A stretch of 64,000 nucleotides of DNA from Lachnospiraceae bacterium AB2028 (lineage in GTDB: Bacteria > Bacillota > Clostridia > Lachnospirales > Lachnospiraceae), in NCBI GenBank assembly GCA_000621425.1, contig JHYJ01000009.1, positions 96,016 through 160,015 of the forward strand, read 5' to 3'. Both the position numbers and the translations under genes were made by a program. The number at the start of each line of letters is the position of its first letter. The first letter of the stretch is position 1. This document shows, in pieces, positions 1-8,602 of this stretch. The notes beneath the pieces were generated by a model. The model was not told the origin of the DNA. It searched no databases and saw only the letters and a program-made list of their open reading frames with translations.

Positions 1-1
1 T

Positions 2-1168
2 AGTACCGACAAAGAACACCTTAATAAGAGACTTAGAAGAAAACTTACGGAACTGTGTGATCTCGGAAAGAAATATGTCGGTGAGGATATTTTGGATATC
101 ACATGGCCGGAAGGCATGCCGGATGGCCTGCCCCTGGATATTTACCGTATTCTCGGCGGTCGTGTCGTGCTTGCAGAGGATTCAGGTATGAAAGGAAAAA
201 AGGAGAAAGGCGAGACACATTCGAATTATTACTATTTCGAGCCTATCCTTTCTGAAAGCGATGTGCATTACATAAACTCTGCGGTGGAGAGCAACCATTA
301 TCTGTCAAAAGAGGAAAAAGACTACTTGACTGCCAGAACAGCTGTGGCCGGTGGATACTGGGGAAGAAAAGGGGATAAGAAAGACAGTGATTTTGGTGAT
401 ATATGGAACACAAAACTCACTAGTATTCCGCAACTCTCAGATATGCTATTGGCGGATGCCGATGGTATTCCTGAACTGACGCTTGAGGACAAAAAGGGAA
501 AGCTGCCGTCCGAAGGTTCTGCTATGCTGAAGAAGATAATGATCCTCAGATATGCGATAACAAATAAGAAACAGATTGAGATAGTACAGGGTAACTATGT
601 TCCCGGAGAAAAAATGCGGTTGCAGTTCGCAAAGCGTAATGGTGGAAATAAGCTCTGTCTGAACCCGTATGCTATGGTTTCGCAGAAGGGGCAGCTTTAT
701 CTGATAGCTACATGCAAAGGAGAAAAGAATGCCAAGCATTACAGGGTGGACCGTATTATGGCATTGAAGGTTCTTGATGATAAAAAAAGAGAGGCTATTC
801 CTGACCGGCTTAAAGAAAATTTTTTTGATAAAAAGAATAAGTTCATGTCTGAGGATTATATTTCTGTTAATCCCTTGATGAGGTATGACGATAAAGACAG
901 GCGCATAGACTGTACATTCCGTTGCAGGGCCGATGTTGTTTCGGTTGCGGTAGATAACTTCGGAACGAAAATAAAAATTGAGAAGGATGACTACAAAGGG
1001 ACCGGGGCGCAGGAGTATGTGAAAATAACAGTTTCGAATAAAAGCTATGTAAATGTTAAGCAGTTTCTTCTTCAGAATTGTGATCTTGTTACACCGCTGG
1101 ATCCACCTGAAATGGTAAATGACGTGAGAGATACTTTAATGGATGCAATTAAAAGAATTCCGAAATAG
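2..1168 (+). CDS. WYL-domain protein, 5' truncated by window edge
   Basis: The frame is open to the left edge with no start codon required by context, so this is the C-terminal ~388 residues of a longer protein. A possible TTG at 92 has no ribosome-binding site and is not believed. The middle contains a stretch resembling the ligand-binding WYL core (LYLIATCKGEKNAKHYRVDRI), followed by a C-terminal extension of the WCX kind ending in a helical tail. WYL proteins are usually transcription regulators with an N-terminal winged helix; that part would lie outside the window. A second WYL protein is encoded at 9899-11188. The target of this one cannot be judged because its upstream neighbour is missing. 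Confidence 0.75.
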   Translation, partial: STDKEHLNKRLRRKLTELCDLGKKYVGEDILDITWPEGMPDGLPLDIYRILGGRVVLAEDSGMKGKKEKGETHSNYYYFEPILSESDVHYINSAVESNHYLSKEEKDYLTARTAVAGGYWGRKGDKKDSDFGDIWNTKLTSIPQLSDMLLADADGIPELTLEDKKGKLPSEGSAMLKKIMILRYAITNKKQIEIVQGNYVPGEKMRLQFAKRNGGNKLCLNPYAMVSQKGQLYLIATCKGEKNAKHYRVDRIMALKVLDDKKREAIPDRLKENFFDKKNKFMSEDYISVNPLMRYDDKDRRIDCTFRCRADVVSVAVDNFGTKIKIEKDDYKGTGAQEYVKITVSNKSYVNVKQFLLQNCDLVTPLDPPEMVNDVRDTLMDAIKRIPK

Positions 1169-1206
1169 AAAAACAGAATTCGGATGGTACTTTATAAAAT
1201 TGCATT

Positions 1207-1282
1207 TGTGTCCGATATATGAAGTACATGGAGCTTATCTACCGGCCAATAGGTGGGATCCGTGAATAAAATAGCGGACACA
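1207..1282. repeat. inverted repeat TGTGTCCG...CGGACACA
   Basis: Two perfect 8-base arms (1207-1214 and 1275-1282) enclose a smaller foldable stem (CTACC with GGTGG around 1239-1256). It lies between the WYL gene and the calcium-binding protein gene. It could be a leader structure of the downstream mRNA or an operator. It has no match that I recognise to a known riboswitch. Confidence 0.35.
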
Positions 1283-1395
1283 GGGACGTGGATGAAACAG
1301 GAAAAAGGATATTCTTGTTTTGTCGGCGTCTTCTTATTTTACGGGGACGGAACCTTTTAGGGTGAGAGGTGGCTGCTTCATAAGGAGGTCATTAT

Positions 1396-2574
1396 ATGAT
1401 CATTAGTTCCGGTACCGTAAATATGGGATCGGCACGGAGCTTTTCCAAGGCCTCAAGCCAGGGGCGGAGTATGACCATTACAGGTACTTCCGGATCTGCC
1501 ACTATGTGGAATTTTTCCGGCAGGCTTATGTCCGGCAGGAGTGTCAATGGAGTCAGCGGCGGAGCTGCAGCCGATCCGTATGTACTTGCAAGTGTAACGG
1601 ATCAGAAAGGTAAGGAGAGTTTTAAGAACAGCTTAAGGTCATTCGCGGACGGAACTGTCAGCGGAATGGATGAAATGTCTGCGGGGGATATGCTTTACAG
1701 CAACCTTAAGACATCAGTTTCCAACAGGTATCATGCGGAGGACGAGGAAAGATCTTTGGAGCAGATAAGGCATGAGAGCCTGCTATATCTTTTGCAGCGG
1801 CTGCGCCAGATTCTCTTCGGTAAGGGTCATGATGCGAAGGCAGGTGCAGAGGGAGTTAAGTCATATTCTTCAAATTATGGAAGTGACGGAAGGGCGCCAA
1901 TAGCTTCATACAGCGAGTATGCTTCTTATGAGGAGACTGAAAGGACGGATTTTTCCACTGTCGGTAAAGTCATAACGGCTGATGGCAGAGAGATTGATTT
2001 TAACTTAAGTCTCACCATGAGCAGGAGCTTTAAGGAAGAGTACATGCGGCAGACGGATATTTATGCAGACAATGCCCTTAATGTATTAGATCCCTTAGTC
2101 ATTAACCTGCGGGGGAATATTGCAAATGTATCTGATGAAAAGGTATTCTTTGACCTGGATTCAGATGGGGAGCCGGATAGTATATCCAGGCTTAATTCTG
2201 ACAGCGGTTATCTGGCACTTGACCTGAACGGAGACGGTATCATCAATGACGGCAGCGAGCTTTTCGGCACATCATCAGGAGACGGATTTGCAGACCTGGC
2301 AAAATATGATGAGGATGGCAACGGCTGGATAGACGAGGCGGACAGCATATACAGTAAGCTCCGTATATGGGTGACAGAGGCTGATGGATCCCAGTCATTG
2401 TATACTCTTAAGTCTGCGGATGTTGGTGCAATCTGTCTTCAGAAACAGTCTACGGATTTTGCCCTTAAGTCCTTGTATGATAACCATACCAATGGGCTTA
2501 TAAGGGAGACCGGAGTTTTCCTTCATGAAGATGGAAGCGTGGGCACGATCCAGCATTTAGATCTGGTGAGATAG
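1396..2574 (+). CDS. Calcium-binding EF-hand/dockerin-like repeat protein, function unknown
   Basis: 392 residues, started at an ATG with a strong GGAGG 8 bases upstream. The N-terminus is serine/glycine rich with no signal peptide. The C-terminal half carries aspartate-rich calcium loops: DLDSDGEPD around residue 252, DLNGDGIINDGSELFG around 276 and DEDGNGWIDEAD around 305. It ends in a tail GxxxxTGVFLxEDGSVGTIQ. From memory this C-terminal pattern occurs in uncharacterised proteins of many motile bacteria, often called VCBS- or calcium-binding proteins. The role is unknown. It is followed by a strong terminator. Confidence 0.7.
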   Translation: MIISSGTVNMGSARSFSKASSQGRSMTITGTSGSATMWNFSGRLMSGRSVNGVSGGAAADPYVLASVTDQKGKESFKNSLRSFADGTVSGMDEMSAGDMLYSNLKTSVSNRYHAEDEERSLEQIRHESLLYLLQRLRQILFGKGHDAKAGAEGVKSYSSNYGSDGRAPIASYSEYASYEETERTDFSTVGKVITADGREIDFNLSLTMSRSFKEEYMRQTDIYADNALNVLDPLVINLRGNIANVSDEKVFFDLDSDGEPDSISRLNSDSGYLALDLNGDGIINDGSELFGTSSGDGFADLAKYDEDGNGWIDEADSIYSKLRIWVTEADGSQSLYTLKSADVGAICLQKQSTDFALKSLYDNHTNGLIRETGVFLHEDGSVGTIQHLDLVR

Positions 2575-2657
2575 TTTCAGATCGCTAATAGGATGCATAC
2601 AAATAGTGTTGTATCCGTATGAAAAATTAAATAGTATTTCCATTTGCAACAAATTAA

Positions 2658-2696
2658 TAGGGCAGGGATTGAATCCCTGCCCTAATTTCGTTTTAT
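2658..2696 (+). terminator. Intrinsic terminator between convergent genes
   Basis: An 11-bp stem TAGGGCAGGGA / TCCCTGCCCTA with loop TTGAA (2658-2684) is followed by a T-rich tract. It lies between the convergent genes ending at 2574 and 2718 and may serve both directions. Confidence 0.85.
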
Positions 2697-2717
2697 ATTT
2701 AGTTTAGCGTTTGTGTC

Positions 2718-3926
2718 TTATGCCTCAGATGTTTTCTTCTTATTTACCAGTACTGCACAGATCAGCAGTGCTACTGCATACAGCACACCTGCAACCACAA
2801 TGACTACGTTGTAATCGGTATTGGTGTGGTTCAGTATGATCTCGGACAGGTTGTTTCCGGTGATGCCGGCTACTGCCCAAGCGGAAAGTGCCAGGCCGTG
2901 TATCTTTGAGATGTTCTTCATTCCGAATCTTGAATCAAGAAGGGCAGGCAGTGTAGAGAAACCGCCACCGTAGCCTAAGTTTATTACCATGAGCATCAGG
3001 ATCACCAGTACCCCAAAAGGAAGGAATCTTGTAAGCAGCGTCACCAGGATACATGAAATGAAGATGATGTTATACACGACAGCCCTGTCCTTCATTTTGT
3101 CTGATATGGTTGAGTATCCGATTCTTCCCAGTGCGTTGCACAGTGCAGTTACGGAAGGCACAACGCTTACGATAAGGGGTAGTATGGCGAGTGCTGCGAA
3201 TTTGTTATTTAAAAGCTGTTTCTCATAAGGGATGAGCATAAGTCCGCAGTGTATATTGATATAGAAGATAAGCCAGATGCCGACAAAGGTTTTATCCTTA
3301 AACATGGACATAACATTGAATCCGTCATCGGCTGCTTTGTTTTCTACCCAGCCTTCAGGTTTCTTGAGGAGCATATGTCCCACATACATCATTATGAAAT
3401 ATGCGGCACCAAGTATAAGGAACATGGGCGCAATGCCGAATTTGTTCTGAAGGAATTCCATGATGGGGGTAGCGATAGCCTTTGCCAGTCCGAATCCCAT
3501 GATGGAGATGCCGGTAGCAAGTCCCTTGTTGTCCTTAAACCAGAGCATAAGTGTTTTTACGGGGGTAAGGTATCCTATTCCAAGTCCTATGCCCATGATG
3601 CATCCGTAAAAGAGATATAAAAGAACCAGCGCCGGTATGCCCTTGCAGAACATTATCGTAACGCCTGTGCCTATCATGCCGGTGGTAAAGAAGATGGCTG
3701 ACATCAGTGATGATACGTGGATATTTAATTCTACCAGGCGGCCTGCAAATGCGGCGGACATTCCTAAGAAGAATATAGCCAAGCTGAAAGCCCAGCCGAC
3801 GGAGAAACCGTCCATTCCAATGGTCTGTGCAATTGACTCTTTAAAGGTGGAAAAGCAGTAGACTGTTCCTATGGAGCAGTGTATCAACAGTGCCGGTACG
3901 GCAGCCCTCATCCACTTGTTGTTCAT
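2718..3926 (-). CDS. OFA-family MFS transporter
   Basis: About 402 residues forming roughly 12 membrane segments. The N-terminus HCSIGTVYCFSTFKESI and the motif GIGLGIGYLTPVKT match the oxalate/formate antiporter (OFA) family of the major facilitator superfamily, whose members exchange or import small organic anions across the cytoplasmic membrane. The substrate cannot be read from the sequence. I chose the ATG at 3926 (MNNKW...) because AGGGTGA lies about 7 bases before it; the longer frame begins at a TTG at 3953 with no site. It stands alone and is divergent from the FAD oxidoreductase gene. Confidence 0.85.
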   Translation of the reverse strand: MNNKWMRAAVPALLIHCSIGTVYCFSTFKESIAQTIGMDGFSVGWAFSLAIFFLGMSAAFAGRLVELNIHVSSLMSAIFFTTGMIGTGVTIMFCKGIPALVLLYLFYGCIMGIGLGIGYLTPVKTLMLWFKDNKGLATGISIMGFGLAKAIATPIMEFLQNKFGIAPMFLILGAAYFIMMYVGHMLLKKPEGWVENKAADDGFNVMSMFKDKTFVGIWLIFYINIHCGLMLIPYEKQLLNNKFAALAILPLIVSVVPSVTALCNALGRIGYSTISDKMKDRAVVYNIIFISCILVTLLTRFLPFGVLVILMLMVINLGYGGGFSTLPALLDSRFGMKNISKIHGLALSAWAVAGITGNNLSEIILNHTNTDYNVVIVVAGVLYAVALLICAVLVNKKKTSEA

Positions 3927-4239
3927 GACGATCACCCTGTGTCCTTTCATCAAAATGCTTTGAATCCCTAAAGATAGTTACGGTTGCCCCCCTGCGACAG
4001 TATGATTATATAGTGTACTGATAAAAATACAATGTCAAAGGAAAAGAAAAAAAGGGGGAATGTGGGCTGTTTTTTGTTGATTATTATCAATACCAGTGAT
4101 GAAAATTTGTAATAATAATGAAAAAACTATGCTTCAGCCCTAAAACTGTGTAAGACAGTACCCATAAAAAGTGGTAAAATACAATAAATATTGTCTTTTG
4201 CGGCAATAATGCTGTAATGATATGCAATCGGAGGTTTTT
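3927..4239. promoter_or_regulatory. Divergent intergenic region with extended -10 for the FAD gene
   Basis: The 313 bases between two divergent genes hold no credible gene. On the plus strand TGGTAAAAT (4172-4180) is an extended -10 about 60 bases before the FAD oxidoreductase start; its -35 is weak. No convincing promoter was placed for the transporter. Confidence 0.45.
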
Positions 4240-5622
4240 ATGGCTGACAGAGCAGATGTGTTGATAATAGGTGCGGGTCCCGGCGGAATATTCAGTGCGT
4301 ATGAATTGGTGAAGCTGAATCCCAACCTTAAGATATCGGTTTTTGAATCGGGCAATCCCCTTGAAAGAAGGAAATGTCCCATAGACGGAGTGAAGGTAAA
4401 AAGCTGCGTAGGCTGCAAGCCCTGTTCCATAATGAACGGTTTCGGCGGAGCAGGTGCTTTTTCCGATGGAAAGTATAATATCACGAACCAGTTCGGCGGT
4501 ACTCTTTTTGAATACATCGGAAAGAAAAAAGCCATAGAGCTGATGGAGTATGTTGATGATATCAATATGAGTCACGGCGGCGAGGGCACAAAGCTTTATT
4601 CCACAGCAAATACTGAGATCAAAAAGCTCTGCCTTCAGAATGACCTGCATCTTCTGGATGCGTCCGTAAGGCATCTGGGCACTGACATAAATTATGTAGT
4701 GCTTGAGAATATTTTCAATGAGCTTAAAAATAAGGTGGATTTCCATTTCCTTTCCCCTGTTGAAAAAGTAGAAAAGACAGAAGACGGCTATAAGATAAAA
4801 GTCGGCGACGATTACTTTGAGGGAAAATACTGCATTATCTCTGCCGGCAGGAGCGGAAGCAAATGGATGGAGACAGTCTGCCGTGATATGGATATCCCTA
4901 CGAAATCAAACCGCGTGGATATCGGTGTCAGGGTGGAGCTTCCCTTTGAAGTATTTTCACATCTGACAGACGAGCTGTACGAGAGCAAGATAGTTTACCG
5001 TACCGCAAAGTACGGCGACTTAGTCCGTACATTCTGTATGAATCCCAAGGGTGCTGTGGTTAATGAAAATACCAACGGTATCGTGACTGTTAACGGCCAT
5101 AGTTATGAGGATCCGGAAAAGCAGACAGAGAATACCAACTTTGCCCTGCTTGTTGCGAAGCATTTCTCGGAGCCATTCAAGGACAGCAACGGATACGGCG
5201 AAAGTATTGCAAAGCTTTCAAACATGCTGGGAGGCGGTGTCATAGTGCAGAGATTCGGTGACCTTATCACCGGACACAGAAGCACCCAGTCCAGGATAGA
5301 TGAAGCATTCATCACGCCTACACTTGCGGCTACGCCGGGCGACTTAAGTCTTGTAATGCCCAAGCGTATACTGGACGGAATCATAGAGATGATCTACAAG
5401 CTGGACAAGATCGCGCCGGGTACTGCCAATGACGATACCCTGCTTTACGGCGTGGAGGTTAAGTTCTACAATATGGAAGTTGCAATTGACGAGAATCTTG
5501 AGACACCGTACAAGAATCTCTTTATAATAGGCGACTGCAGCGGCATCACCCACTCACTTTCCCATGCATCTGCCAGCGGCGTGCATGTAGCAAGGTATAT
5601 AGCAGGACAGAGTGATAAATAA
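4240..5622 (+). CDS. FAD-dependent dehydrogenase of the uncharacterised 'NAD(P)/FAD oxidoreductase' type
   Basis: 460 residues. The N-terminus VLIIGAGPGGIFSAYEL is a Rossmann FAD-binding motif, and the C-terminal NLFIIGDCSGITHSLSHASASG is the second FAD-contacting segment typical of this family of soluble flavoproteins. A cysteine cluster (C-P-I-D...SCVGCKPCSIMNGFGGAGAFSDGK, residues ~46-75) is characteristic. The substrate is unknown. The ATG at 4240 is preceded by GGAGG at a 5-base distance, better than the upstream ATG at 4222. It precedes the peptidoglycan genes, but no functional link is evident. Confidence 0.85.
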   Translation: MADRADVLIIGAGPGGIFSAYELVKLNPNLKISVFESGNPLERRKCPIDGVKVKSCVGCKPCSIMNGFGGAGAFSDGKYNITNQFGGTLFEYIGKKKAIELMEYVDDINMSHGGEGTKLYSTANTEIKKLCLQNDLHLLDASVRHLGTDINYVVLENIFNELKNKVDFHFLSPVEKVEKTEDGYKIKVGDDYFEGKYCIISAGRSGSKWMETVCRDMDIPTKSNRVDIGVRVELPFEVFSHLTDELYESKIVYRTAKYGDLVRTFCMNPKGAVVNENTNGIVTVNGHSYEDPEKQTENTNFALLVAKHFSEPFKDSNGYGESIAKLSNMLGGGVIVQRFGDLITGHRSTQSRIDEAFITPTLAATPGDLSLVMPKRILDGIIEMIYKLDKIAPGTANDDTLLYGVEVKFYNMEVAIDENLETPYKNLFIIGDCSGITHSLSHASASGVHVARYIAGQSDK

Positions 5623-5685
5623 AAATGTGTGCGGTGTGTACCGCGGACGTTTAAAGAATATTTTTGCAGAGGAGTTTTTACAATA

Positions 5686-6738
5686 ATGAAGGTTGTAGTT
5701 TTAGCCGGAGGCACAAGCACTGAACGCGAGGTTTCACTTATCTCCGGTGCAGGCATATACAGGGCACTTAAGTCAAAAGGACACCAGGCAGTACTGCTTG
5801 ATGTGTATCTCGGAATAGATATTTCAAGAGAAAAAATCGGAAAGGTTTTCGACACAGACAAGGACTGGGCTGAGGGAATAGAGGATATAAAGGAAGAGAG
5901 TCCCGATCTTGAAGCAATAAAGAAGATGCGTACGGACAGCCTTAAGACATTCTTCGGTCCGAATGTTCTGGAAATCTGCTATATGGCGGATGTGGTGTTC
6001 ATGGCGCTGCACGGTGCGAACGGCGAGGATGGCAAGATACAGGCGACATTTGAACTGCTGGGAATTCCTTATACAGGAACAGATTATTTAAGCAGCGGTA
6101 TCTGCATGAACAAGATAATCGCAAAGGATATAATGCGTGTGAACGGCCTGCCTACTCCTGAAGGTTATGGACTGTTTATCGGGGATGAAGTGCGTGAGAT
6201 CGGATATCCTGCCGTAGTCAAGGCGAATAACGGCGGATCATCTGTAGGAACATATATAGTAAATAATCGCAAGGAAATGGACGAGGCCATAAAGGCAGCA
6301 TCTGTTTACGACGATTATGTTGTAATAGAAAAATTCGTAAAAGGCAGGGAATTTACCTGCGGCCTGATAGACGGAAAGGCACTTCCCATAGTAGAGATAA
6401 TGCCGGTGACAGGTGGATACGATTATAAGAATAAATACCAGAAGGGCATGACCAACGAGGTATGTCCTGCCGAGATTTCCAAGGAGAAGACTGAGGAGAT
6501 ACAGCGTACAGCCGAGAAGATATACAAAGCCCTGAGGCTCAATGCTTACGCAAGGCTGGATTTTATGATGGACGAGGATGAAAACATTTACTGCCTGGAG
6601 GCCAATACCCTTCCCGGCATGACTCCCATGTCCCTGCTTCCCCAGGAAGCTGCCTGCGTGGGAATGGACTATGCGGCATTATGTGAGAAACTGATGGAGA
6701 TTGCACTGAGAGATTTCAAGTTAAGGCCCGGCCTGTAG
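5686..6738 (+). CDS. ddl: D-alanine--D-alanine ligase
   Basis: 350 residues, ATP-grasp enzyme that joins two D-alanines for the peptidoglycan stem in the cytoplasm. The N-terminal LAGGTSTEREVSL, the ATP-grasp segment FMALHGANGEDG, the glycine-rich loop VKANNGGSSVGT, the omega-loop YDYKNKYQKG and the Mg-binding CLEANTLPGMT near the C-terminus are all present. The tyrosine/lysine pair in the omega loop fits D-Ala-D-Ala rather than D-Ala-D-lactate ligases. The start at 5686 has GGAG about 10 bases upstream. murF, the next step, follows after 69 bases, so the two probably form an operon. Confidence 0.95.
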   Translation: MKVVVLAGGTSTEREVSLISGAGIYRALKSKGHQAVLLDVYLGIDISREKIGKVFDTDKDWAEGIEDIKEESPDLEAIKKMRTDSLKTFFGPNVLEICYMADVVFMALHGANGEDGKIQATFELLGIPYTGTDYLSSGICMNKIIAKDIMRVNGLPTPEGYGLFIGDEVREIGYPAVVKANNGGSSVGTYIVNNRKEMDEAIKAASVYDDYVVIEKFVKGREFTCGLIDGKALPIVEIMPVTGGYDYKNKYQKGMTNEVCPAEISKEKTEEIQRTAEKIYKALRLNAYARLDFMMDEDENIYCLEANTLPGMTPMSLLPQEAACVGMDYAALCEKLMEIALRDFKLRPGL

Positions 6739-6807
6739 GAGATGCATAGCCTGCCGGTTTTATTTTAGACCTGATATGGCGGAAAAGCAGTGAGGTGAGA
6801 AACCATA

Positions 6808-8169
6808 ATGAAAAACATGACAATCAAAAATATCGCAGAGGCATGCAGCGGCGAGATACACGGCGAGTACAATGAAGAAGCCGAGGCTACCTGCGTAGTC
6901 ATTGATTCAAGGCTTGTCGAGGAGGGAGGCGTTTTTATCGCCACGAAGGGTGAGCGTGTGGACGGCCACAGTTTCATAGGACAGGTATTTGAAAAGGGCG
7001 CCCTTGCTGTAGTATGTGAGGAGCTACCGGAGAATCCTGCAGGTCCCTGCATCCTGGTTGAGAACAGTCTGCTGGCACTTAAATATATTGCAGCATTTTA
7101 CAGGGAGCAGCTCACCTGCCATGTGATAGGCATAACCGGAAGCGTGGGCAAGACCAGCACAAAGGAGATGGTAGCGTCCGTGCTTTCCCAGGGAAAGAAA
7201 GTCTGTGCTACCGAGGGCAACCATAATAACGAAGTGGGCGTGCCTCTGACAATCCTGCGTATACGGGATGACGATGAATGTGCCGTAGTGGAAATGGGCA
7301 TAAATCATTTCGATGAGATGACAAGGCTTTCACATATCGCAAGGCCTGATACAGTAGTGATCACAAATATCGGCGAATGCCATCTGGAAAACCTGGGCGA
7401 CAGGGACGGCGTGCTGAAGGCTAAATCAGAGATATTCGAATACTTTACCGGAAAGGGCGGCATCATCCTGAACGGCATGGATGACGAGCTCAATACAATA
7501 ACAGAGGTGAAGGGCGTAAAGCCCATAAGGTTCGGATTTTCCGGGATGACGGAAGGCCGTGCACCTGACTACAGGGCAGACAATGTACAGGACTGCGGTC
7601 TGTACGGAAGTGATGCGACCATAAAGGGACCGAAGGCTTTCAGGATAAATGTCCATATCCCGCTTTCCGGAGACCACATGATACTTAATGCTACAGCTGC
7701 GGCAGCAGTGGGCAAGCTGCTGGGACTCAGGAGCAAGCAGATAAGACTTGGCATAGAAAAGGTGAAGGCAACGGGGGGCCGGAGCAACATAATAAAGTCC
7801 GGAAAGCTTACCATAATAGATGACTGCTATAATGCAAATCCCACATCCGTAAGGGCGGCCATAGACCTTCTGTGCAAGGCTGAGGGCAGAAAGATGGCAG
7901 TGCTGGGCGACATGTACGAACTGGGCGGCCACGAGAACAAGCTTCACGCTGACATCGGTGCCTATGCAAAGGAAAGAGGCGTGGATGTGCTCATCTGTGC
8001 AGGACCGCTTTGCAAATCTATGGCCGAAGCCTTCGACGGTGCGCTCTGGTACAAGGATACTGACGAGGTATGCCGCATGATAAGAAGGCAGATCAGGGCC
8101 GGAGACACGATCCTCATCAAGGCTTCACATGGTATGCACTATGAGAAAGTGGTGGAGAGTATAACCTAA
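6808..8169 (+). CDS. murF: UDP-N-acetylmuramoyl-tripeptide--D-alanyl-D-alanine ligase
   Basis: 453 residues of the Mur ligase family; it adds the D-Ala-D-Ala made by Ddl to the UDP-MurNAc tripeptide. The P-loop GITGSVGKTSTKEM (~residue 108), TEGNHNNEVGVPLTIL, the metal-binding VVEMGINHFDEM and the C-terminal DDCYNANPTSVRAAI are clear. The start follows GTGAGGTGAG. Gene order ddl-murF is common in Gram-positive bacteria. Confidence 0.95.
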   Translation: MKNMTIKNIAEACSGEIHGEYNEEAEATCVVIDSRLVEEGGVFIATKGERVDGHSFIGQVFEKGALAVVCEELPENPAGPCILVENSLLALKYIAAFYREQLTCHVIGITGSVGKTSTKEMVASVLSQGKKVCATEGNHNNEVGVPLTILRIRDDDECAVVEMGINHFDEMTRLSHIARPDTVVITNIGECHLENLGDRDGVLKAKSEIFEYFTGKGGIILNGMDDELNTITEVKGVKPIRFGFSGMTEGRAPDYRADNVQDCGLYGSDATIKGPKAFRINVHIPLSGDHMILNATAAAAVGKLLGLRSKQIRLGIEKVKATGGRSNIIKSGKLTIIDDCYNANPTSVRAAIDLLCKAEGRKMAVLGDMYELGGHENKLHADIGAYAKERGVDVLICAGPLCKSMAEAFDGALWYKDTDEVCRMIRRQIRAGDTILIKASHGMHYEKVVESIT

Positions 8170-8177
8170 GTATTAAT

Positions 8178-8206
8178 TTGACATCTCAGAGCGATAATAC
8201 TATAAT
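8178..8206 (+). promoter_or_regulatory. Consensus sigma-A promoter for a short antisense-type RNA
   Basis: TTGACA (8178-8183), a 17-base spacer and TATAAT (8201-8206) match consensus at every position. No protein gene follows in this direction before a terminator at 8269-8310, so the product is a short RNA. Confidence 0.85.
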
Positions 8207-8212
8207 TTGTTT

Positions 8213-8310
8213 ATCAAGCAGCCGGCAAGGAAGAGCTACCTTCCCGACCCGGCGACAAATGTTACTATAAAAGCAACCGTTTGTTTCCTAAGTCGAAGCG
8301 GTTGTTTTTA
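8213..8310 (+). ncRNA. Putative type I antitoxin RNA (~98 nt)
   Basis: Predicted from the perfect promoter just upstream and an intrinsic terminator at its end. It can fold into a 5' hairpin (GCCGG 8221-8225 with CCGGC 8249-8253, inner GGAAG with CTTCC) that presents ACCTTCCC (8238-8245). This octamer is an exact complement of GGGAAGGT in the Shine-Dalgarno region of the small peptide gene on the other strand. Its 3' terminator hairpin is fully complementary to the end of that peptide's mRNA. Established type I systems such as par/Fst use convergent RNAs, a shared terminator and 5' complementary repeats. The function here is inferred. Confidence 0.65.
8269..8310. terminator. Bidirectional terminator shared by toxin and antitoxin RNAs
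   Basis: AAAAGCAACCG (8269-8279) pairs with CGGTTGTTTTT (8299-8309), including one G-U pair. A T-run follows on the plus strand and CTTTTAT follows on the minus strand, so both converging RNAs can end here. Confidence 0.8.
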
Positions 8311-8400
8311 TTTGTTCTTTTTACAAATAATAACCAGTGTGATTACTGCACACAACATGATCACGAACTGAAACAGATCTGTGAATGTCACATACATCAT
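8308..8400 (-). CDS. Putative type I toxin, 30-aa holin-like hydrophobic peptide
   Basis: A 30-codon frame on the minus strand: MMYVTFTDLFQFVIMLCAVI followed by TLVIICKKNK. One hydrophobic helix of about 20 residues sits between a short polar N-terminus and a lysine-rich C-terminus, the form of Fst/TxpA/Hol_Tox-type membrane toxins. A Shine-Dalgarno AAGGTGGTG lies 7 bases before the tandem ATGs. The stop codon lies at the edge of the shared terminator. It would act in the cytoplasmic membrane. A frame shifted start (ATG at 8404) gives a polar, unconvincing peptide. Too short for most gene callers; I infer the toxin role from form and context only. Confidence 0.7.
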   Translation of the reverse strand: MMYVTFTDLFQFVIMLCAVITLVIICKKNK

Positions 8401-8460
8401 TCATCGGCACCACCTTCCCTTCAAGCTCAGGTCGATAAGTGCAACCCACGAAAGTTGTAA

Positions 8461-8587
8461 TTACTTGTCCGTCTAATACAGTTGGCTGCCGGCCGTATGA
8501 AGATGTCGGTGGAAGGATTCCGGTATGAGCCGGCCGTTAGAGTCACGGATGGCAGACAAGACACAATTATGGTAAAATAGGGGATGT
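8461..8587. repeat. Intergenic region with repeated GCCGGCCGT and dispersed inverted repeat
   Basis: GCCGGCCGT occurs twice in direct orientation (8488-8496 and 8530-8538). Outer segments CTTGTC (8465-8470) and GACAAG (8555-8560) are complementary, so the stretch may fold. TGGTAAAAT (8570-8578) is an extended -10 for the flavin reductase gene. The function of the repeats is unknown. Confidence 0.35.
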
Positions 8588-8602
8588 TTGGAGGTATTTA
8601 TT

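Noticed and set aside
1169..1395. c-di-GMP riboswitch before the calcium-binding protein gene
   Set aside because: No conserved GEMM core could be found; only the inverted repeat is supported.
4087..4746. 219-codon minus-strand frame over the FAD oxidoreductase start
   Set aside because: No ribosome-binding site and it overlaps a well-supported gene.
8258..8391. Second complementary block between antitoxin RNA (AATGTTAC) and toxin codons (AATGTCAC repeat)
   Set aside because: 7 of 8 bases match, but the block order is not collinear with the Shine-Dalgarno block, so a continuous antiparallel duplex is impossible; probably chance.
8461..8587. FMN riboswitch before the flavin reductase-like gene
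   Set aside because: Too short and lacks the conserved six-helix elements; it also lies largely upstream of the predicted -10 box.
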